Shown in pieces: positions 58,736-64,000 of a stretch of 64,000 nt of DNA. Positions within the stretch are counted from its first letter, which is position 1. Every line of letters begins with the position of its first letter. Under the pieces are notes generated by a model. The model had not been told where the DNA came from, did no database searches, and saw only the letters and a list, made by a program, of their open reading frames with translations. This stretch comes from Epiperipatus broadwayi (Eukaryota > Onychophora > Udeonychophora > Euonychophora > Peripatidae). A program made the translations under genes and the position numbers. The stretch spans positions 3,395,230 through 3,459,229 of the forward strand of contig JAQFVV010006215.1 of assembly GCA_028023455.1 (NCBI GenBank), given 5' to 3'.

Positions 58736-60963
58736 TAAAATTACAAGTACCCTTTTTTAATGTCAAGTTGAACCCCCGATATATTTCCATTTATACCAGT
58801 GATGGTCACTTATGCAAGAACTAATCTCCAATAATATTAACAGTCAATCCAGCTAGTCATTCAGCTAATTGTCAAATAATTAGTATCAGCTATTTCTAGT
58901 TGGAGAACAAAAGTCATAAAGGTTGATGTATCTAAACAAATACAAAGGAGACACCAACCTGCTGATACTGAGTCATAGCTTATCTTTATTTTTTTACAAT
59001 CAACTTTGTTTGCTTTAAAAAAAAGTAATTTATTGTTTTATTTTTATTTAAAAAAATTGCTGACTTATATATATTAATCTTTAGAATCCAAATGATGTAA
59101 GAAATTGCAAAAAAGTTTTAAAAGTTTATTGATCTCTTTTTTCATCAATTCATAGATTGGTGGGTAACATAATTCTTCAACCTTTTCTCCATTAAATCCA
59201 GATCTTTTAAAAATTTATGAAACGATTTTCTCTTATCTACATCCATCTTAAATTTTGCCATTCCTGGTTCCTCCTTTTCATTCTTTCTAGCAACAATTTA
59301 CACCATTCTGAATGTCTCACCAAGTGGTCAACAACATGGTTTCTTCTTTATGTGATCATCCTTTCTATCCATAGTAGGTTTCATCATGCATACCAACCCC
59401 ATCATTTCAATCCCTATAAATTATGTTTTTTTTTTTTTTACAGACAAGCAATGTTCATATTTTTGAACCATATAAAACAACACTCAGATAAGCTGTTGAT
59501 GGAGTATTTTTTAACATGAAGATATATATTTTTATATGTAAAAGTCTGATACCCTTTTAAAAATAAATACTTATTTTACGATCATTACAGGATAGATAAT
59601 TGTTCTTCAATAACAAGAAAGACAACAATACTCTTGACTAATTCCAATATTTAATTACAAGTGGAATAGCATTAACCATGAATTCAAAAACTTACATTAT
59701 CTAGACAAAATTACAAAATACTGTTTTGATTTATTGTTTTAATTACTTCTACATAAAAATTTTGTATTGTCAAAATCATATGCGTATACAGCACTTTAAA
59801 CCAAAACATATTTCAACATATAAAATCATAGATAGTAAAATTATTGTTAATTTAAATTTCCAACAGAGCTTGATTTTATAATAAGAGGGAATAAAATTTG
59901 TCATTGAAATCTTAAAAATTTATAAAATCAAAAAAAAGCACTGAATCAGGATTTTCAGAAAAATGGGAGATCATCCGTCTTAAAATAATGAAATTACATT
60001 GGAAATTCAAAATTTAAAAGGATATACAAAAAAAAAATGTTTACTAGTTTATGATATCTGCTAGGAGATATTGGAACAAAATATAGCAGAAGTGGGAATG
60101 CCATTATATATTCACAAATAAGCTTATCTTCCTTTAAAAAAAATTCTGATTAAGTTATATATAATTTTCAAATGACAACTTTGAAAAAATTATAGTAAAA
60201 AATATAGAAGTTGAATAGTTGAAAACCTTGTTTGTTCATCACCTGGTGATTTTTAAAATCCATCAGCTGTATATTATGAAAAATGTCATCTTGCATTGAA
60301 CTTTTCCACACAAGCTTTTAATAAAATGTTATTAATAACTGGTAGATTATCTAAAGAAAAATATAGGTATATTTTTTTGTAATCTATTAATTTTTTTTTT
60401 TACAAGATTTTAACCTATATTGCTATGAACACCAGTGACTTATATGCAGTGGAAAATTAATTTGTCCTTTTAAAACTTAATTTGGACTACACATTTTTTC
60501 TTCACCCCCTTCCCTATTTGGAAATTATTAAAGTTTTCTATTTTTAAGCATATTCAAGTAGAATTCTTTATATATCTTTTTTTAGTTGCACAAGATATAC
60601 TCTCCAGATTAAATATGATTTTATTTCCTGAAAGCCATTGCATCTTAATGTTCTGAGTGGGTTAGTACAGTGGTAGAATAATAGATTCTAGAGCTTAGAG
60701 CATTTGTTCTGCATATTTTGGATATTGCCCATTTTGCCAACACTCAAATCTTATCTAGATGCAACAAACTCTATCAGAGAACATTAGAGAAGTCACTGAA
60801 ATTTTAAAAAGATTCAATTATATAAATAACAGTCAAGTTTCTATGATATGAATCAATTTTATAAACCATGTTCATAAAAAATAAAAGGCATCAAATTAAT
60901 CATCCACTACCATATCTTCATCAACATTCTTTTTAATGTAACTTCTAAATTTGTATTGAATAG
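58736..60963. other. No recognised gene
   Basis: AT-rich DNA. The 100-codon frame at 59217-59519 has no recognisable product. Poly(T) at 59427-59440 and frequent poly(A). No repeat recognised. Confidence 0.45.
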
Positions 60964-61345
60964 GTTGTTGTTATCCCCGTGTAATGCGGCAGCAAAAGGC
61001 GCTGTTTTCCGTGGCAACCACAGAAATATTCAGATTAGGGGCCAAAAGCTGACGACGGAAGTTCCAGCCACTAGACAGCGCTATTCACCATGCATACGCA
61101 CAGTAACCTTATGCCAAGTAGCTGCCAGCACTACTGCCCACTTGGTGGTGCTGTTAGCCATAGGTAAACCGATCCAGCTTACATCGTCTGCTAAACAGCA
61201 ACTACCCAGCAATCCAGCCAACTAGGTGGTACTGTTTCTCCAACGGAAAAATGGCACCATTTAGAAGTGATATTAACATTCGCTTTGTAGGGTTGTTTTA
61301 TACGCACATTCTTAAAAAACACAGCGTATAATGTGAAGGTGTGAT
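60964..61345 (-). mobile_element. Element with four CTCF-like motifs, copy 2
   Basis: Full-length inverse copy of 58365-58735: it starts GTTGTTGTTATCCCCGTGTA and ends with AATGTGAAGGTGTGATTAAT. Motif variants are at 60986-61004, 61067-61081, 61137-61155 (CCACTTGGTGGTGCTGTT) and 61217-61236 (AACTAGGTGGTACTGTT). The 89-codon frame inside (60956-61225) is an artefact of its GC-rich composition. Confidence 0.72.
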
Positions 61346-61614
61346 TAATATATAAAACACAATTATTTAAATATGCATTCAGACTTAATACGGTTACATT
61401 GAATTACACTCTTTGATAAATCTATGTATTTTTAAATTATTTTCTTTTAAAAATCGATCTTTTTTTTTTCTGTACAAATGTTTTTTTATTTTTTTAAAAA
61501 AATAATTTTTACGACTTCTTTTTTACTTCAATCTTTCAAAACTGCTAAAAATCGTTCTGGCAGTATTTCTTTCTGAACTTCGTTATTTTGAAAAGTAACT
61601 GTTTATAAAACTTT
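61346..61614. other. Spacer between two inverted copies
   Basis: AT-rich, with poly(T) at 61459-61470 and poly(A) at 61495-61503. It separates the inverted copies 2 and 3, forming the loop of a large fold-back. Confidence 0.5.
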
Positions 61615-61902
61615 TTTTCATTGGAGAAACAGTGCCACCTAGTGGGATAGATTGCTGGGTAGTTGCTGTTTAGCAGACAACATAAGCTGGATCGGTTACC
61701 TATGGCTAACAGCACCACCAAGCGGGCAGTAGTGCTGGCAGCTATTTGATATAAGGTTACTGTGCGTACGCATGGTGAACAGTGACATCTAGTGGCTGGA
61801 ACTTGCATCATCTGCTTTTGGCCCCTATTCTGAATATTTCTGTGGTTGCCGTGGAAAACAGCACCTCTTGCGGCCGCATTACACGGGGATGACAACAACC
61901 GA
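61615..61902 (+). mobile_element. Element with four CTCF-like motifs, copy 3 (5'-truncated)
   Basis: Contains the GC-rich part only: motifs at 61628-61645 (ACAGTGCCACCTAGTGGG), 61708-61726, 61778-61795 and 61857-61874. It ends ATTACACGGGGATGACAACA, the same end as copy 2 inverted. The 5' head is absent. The 117-codon minus-strand frame (61545-61898) is a shadow of the repeat. Confidence 0.72.
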
Positions 61903-63415
61903 ATAAAATAATCAACAATTATATGTCAGCTCATATTTTGACTATTTTCTGTTACCAGTATTCCTAGATTGAATATTGAACCATCACTCAGAGGAAGTAA
62001 TTAAGATCCAGTGAAATATCAGTGCTATAATGGCAATAATTAACAATCCCCTCAAAAGTATTAACATCTATCAATCATATATATATATACAATGAATCAT
62101 AATGTGAATATATATATAATGTCCAATATAATTGTTTAAACAATAAATGTTATTATGGTAAATGAAGATCATTCTCACTTAGTATTCTACAATATTAATA
62201 ATAAAAAAGTGTTCCACTTTCCTATTAGATTATCTGACTATAAAAAAGATTGTCTTGAATAACTAAACCAAGAGGAACAAAAATTAATCAATCCAATTAT
62301 TTATTGCAAGTTATTTGTTAAACAGATTGACACTTATTTATTTTTAAAACTTTGTAATAAATATTTAAATGAAAAATGTTGTGATTCATTATATTCACAT
62401 ATTTTTTGTTTAAATATTTATTACACAAAAAATTAAGGGGAATATTATTTACTGTAACAGCATTTGCTATTTAAACAATAGTATTGAACATTATATATAT
62501 ATCCCTTTTCAGTTTTTTAAAATATTTTGTTCTCCAAAATAATGTTTGGAATAGGCTTGTAAATTTGTTTTATTGCCCTTTTTGTTTGGTAGAATAGCAG
62601 ACTATGGAGCCAAAAATCCATGGATTGTGGTCAAACAGTTCGGCCAACTCCAAAAAATCATTAAATTCCTTTTTTTATATATTAATCCATAAATAAATCA
62701 CAACATGGAAAAATTAAATTAATGATTACATAATTTCTGATAAAGAATTAATGAATAAAGACATTATAAAATAGTTAAATGAGTTTTATAAAATAGTGAT
62801 TATCTGAAACAAATATATAAATAATCATGAATGATAATCATCAATAAAGAATAGCTCACCTCAATGAAAACAAGTATCAAAGCAAACAACAATAACAAAA
62901 AAATCTATATTTCTGATCAAGGAAAAATATATGTGGAGAATGTCTCAAATAATTATGAATATCATAAGCTATTGGTTTCACTGAGATCAAAATGAGTAAA
63001 GACTTTATTGAAGGGAAAGATAATTTCATAGCAGAAGAAATTATGCAAAACATAAAATTCCAAAATATTTGCAATAAAGCTGATCCTCTTTTTCTTGAAT
63101 TGTTTGTAATTGCAAATCAGCCACATCAAATAAAAAAAATATTTTGGACAAATAGAATAATTAAAAAAAAAATATATGTTAGATTTTAAATGACAAAAAA
63201 GTTAATTAAAACAGTAATAAACAGGCATAAAAATATAAAAAATACAGACATAAAATAATCAGCTTACTCCCAATAATTACCCTAGAAAACTTAAAAATTT
63301 ATGAAATTAAAACTAAATTCAAAACTTTCAAATGAGAATATCTAAAAATTAATACTATTCAAAAATCTAGAATTATTATCTTTGTCATATCTCACTTTGC
63401 CTTCAGAAGTGGACT
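61903..63415. other. No recognised gene
   Basis: AT-rich sequence. The 65-codon frame at 62992-63189 (MSKDFIEGKDNFIAEEIMQN) reads like protein and overlaps a minus-strand frame, but I cannot name a family. TATA microsatellites at 62077-62120 and 62490-62505. Confidence 0.4.
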
Positions 63416-63439
63416 CATCTAGATTCCTTCCTTATCTGA

Positions 63440-63960
63440 TCGGATTGAGCATTCATTGCCCCTAACCAATGGGTAAACAGAGATAAAACACAGCCAATGG
63501 TTAGTATGGGCCAATAGGCAGTGATGCTCTCTGAATCTGATTGCTTCCAGTAAGATTGGGGATCAGACAATAAATAGCCTTTTTGGAGATAAGGAGAGAA
63601 CAACTGTCTAACCTGATATGCATTCTCCATTTGAAACCATTGCTAACAGTGAGCGTTTCCATTATAGCCATTCCACTATAGGTCTATGCAATGAAGCAAG
63701 TCTGCAATAGGATTGGAAGCTGCTAAGACCAGAACTGACTTGAGGCAAGATGTCTAGTACAGCAGGAAGAATCATTGGACAAACCCTAGAGGCAGACTTT
63801 TACATACAGCTGGAAGTGAGTCAAGACTTTTGGGCATGACCGGCCCTGCATTAATTGAGATCATATATATGGCAGTATGTTCATTGATATTGTATATTAT
63901 GTAAATATGTTTAATCCTAATAAATCATATTAAATGAACTTCTGGTGTTTGTATTTTTTG
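63440..63960 (+). promoter_or_regulatory. CCAAT-rich promoter-like block with poly(A) signal (LTR-like)
   Basis: Three CCAAT boxes in the same orientation lie at 63466-63470, 63493-63497 and 63510-63514, followed by AATAAATAG (63569-63577) at TATA-box distance, and by AATAAA in CCTAATAAATCATA near 63920 with a GT-rich stretch (TGGTGTTTGTATTTT) after it. The block is GC-richer than its surroundings. It could be an LTR or a Pol II-transcribed repeat; it runs close to the window edge, so a downstream gene cannot be excluded. The 71-codon minus-strand frame inside is not supported. Confidence 0.4.
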
Positions 63961-64000
63961 TTTATATAATCCTTCATTGTTAAAAATAGTGCAATATTAA

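Noticed and set aside
60956-61898. Frames of 89 and 117 codons as related proteins (shared CNAAAxGAVFxGNHRNIQ)
   Set aside because: They read the two inverted copies of the CTCF-motif repeat, so the similarity reflects repeated DNA; the frames start and stop without gene signals.
62992-63189. 65-codon frame MSKDFIEGKDNFIAEEIMQN as a transposase or host exon
   Set aside because: It reads like protein but is too short to assign and has no supporting terminal repeats or splice context.
1-64000. CRISPR array, bacterial operons or ribosomal RNA
   Set aside because: No regular short direct repeats with unique spacers, no ribosome-binding-site-spaced frames, no rRNA-like conserved strings; the window is eukaryotic repeat-rich DNA.

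Overview
This is an AT-rich (about three-quarters A+T by eye) animal nuclear window with no intact gene. No open reading frame exceeds 117 codons. Nearly every recognisable protein piece belongs to a decayed transposable element. The content is Penelope-like elements (PLEs) with GIY-YIG endonuclease domains, LINE reverse transcriptases, hAT and pogo-like miniature DNA transposons, tRNA-derived SINE-like repeats and TATA microsatellites. This suggests an invertebrate metazoan. A SINE-like family that joins a tRNA-like promoter to a hammerhead ribozyme recalls the Sm-alpha repeat of schistosomes, but I cannot fix the taxon from sequence alone.

Layout. 1-375 is a LINE RT fragment. 4.85-7.03 kb holds four copies of the hammerhead SINE-like element in mixed orientation. 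9.08-9.81 kb is the C-terminal part of another LINE. 10.26-11.21 kb is a pogo-like MITE with a sister copy at 28.78-29.69 kb. 11.95-14.82 kb is a ~300-bp tandem array split by a PLE with inverted terminal repeats and a 14-bp target duplication. 19.69-21.03 kb has a fifth hammerhead SINE copy and a second PLE flanked by inverted repeats. 21.8-27.7 kb is less AT-rich, with an E-box-like array, an LTR-like block and a long fold-back. 35.6-38 kb has a palindrome of two head-to-head GIY-YIG copies, an inverted-repeat element and a hAT MITE with a perfect 8-bp target duplication. 39.1-39.65 kb is a degenerate satellite. 47.1-48.5 kb has a second GIY-YIG palindrome followed by a decayed hammerhead, and 50.6 kb another GIY-YIG copy. 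53.26-57.0 kb is an RTE-like LINE on the minus strand interrupted by SINEs and by a head-to-head pair of hammerhead SINEs. 58.4-61.9 kb holds three copies of an element carrying four CTCF-like motifs each. 63.4-64.0 kb is a promoter-like module with three CCAAT boxes.

The main theme is self-cleaving RNA plus fold-back architecture. Seven copies of one hammerhead family lie in the window. Two (55.42 and 55.74 kb) keep every conserved core nucleotide, and their stem I differs from the other copies by paired changes. The same inverted, head-to-head arrangement recurs in at least four unrelated repeat families. All coordinates and identities come from reading the sequence by eye; no search was run.
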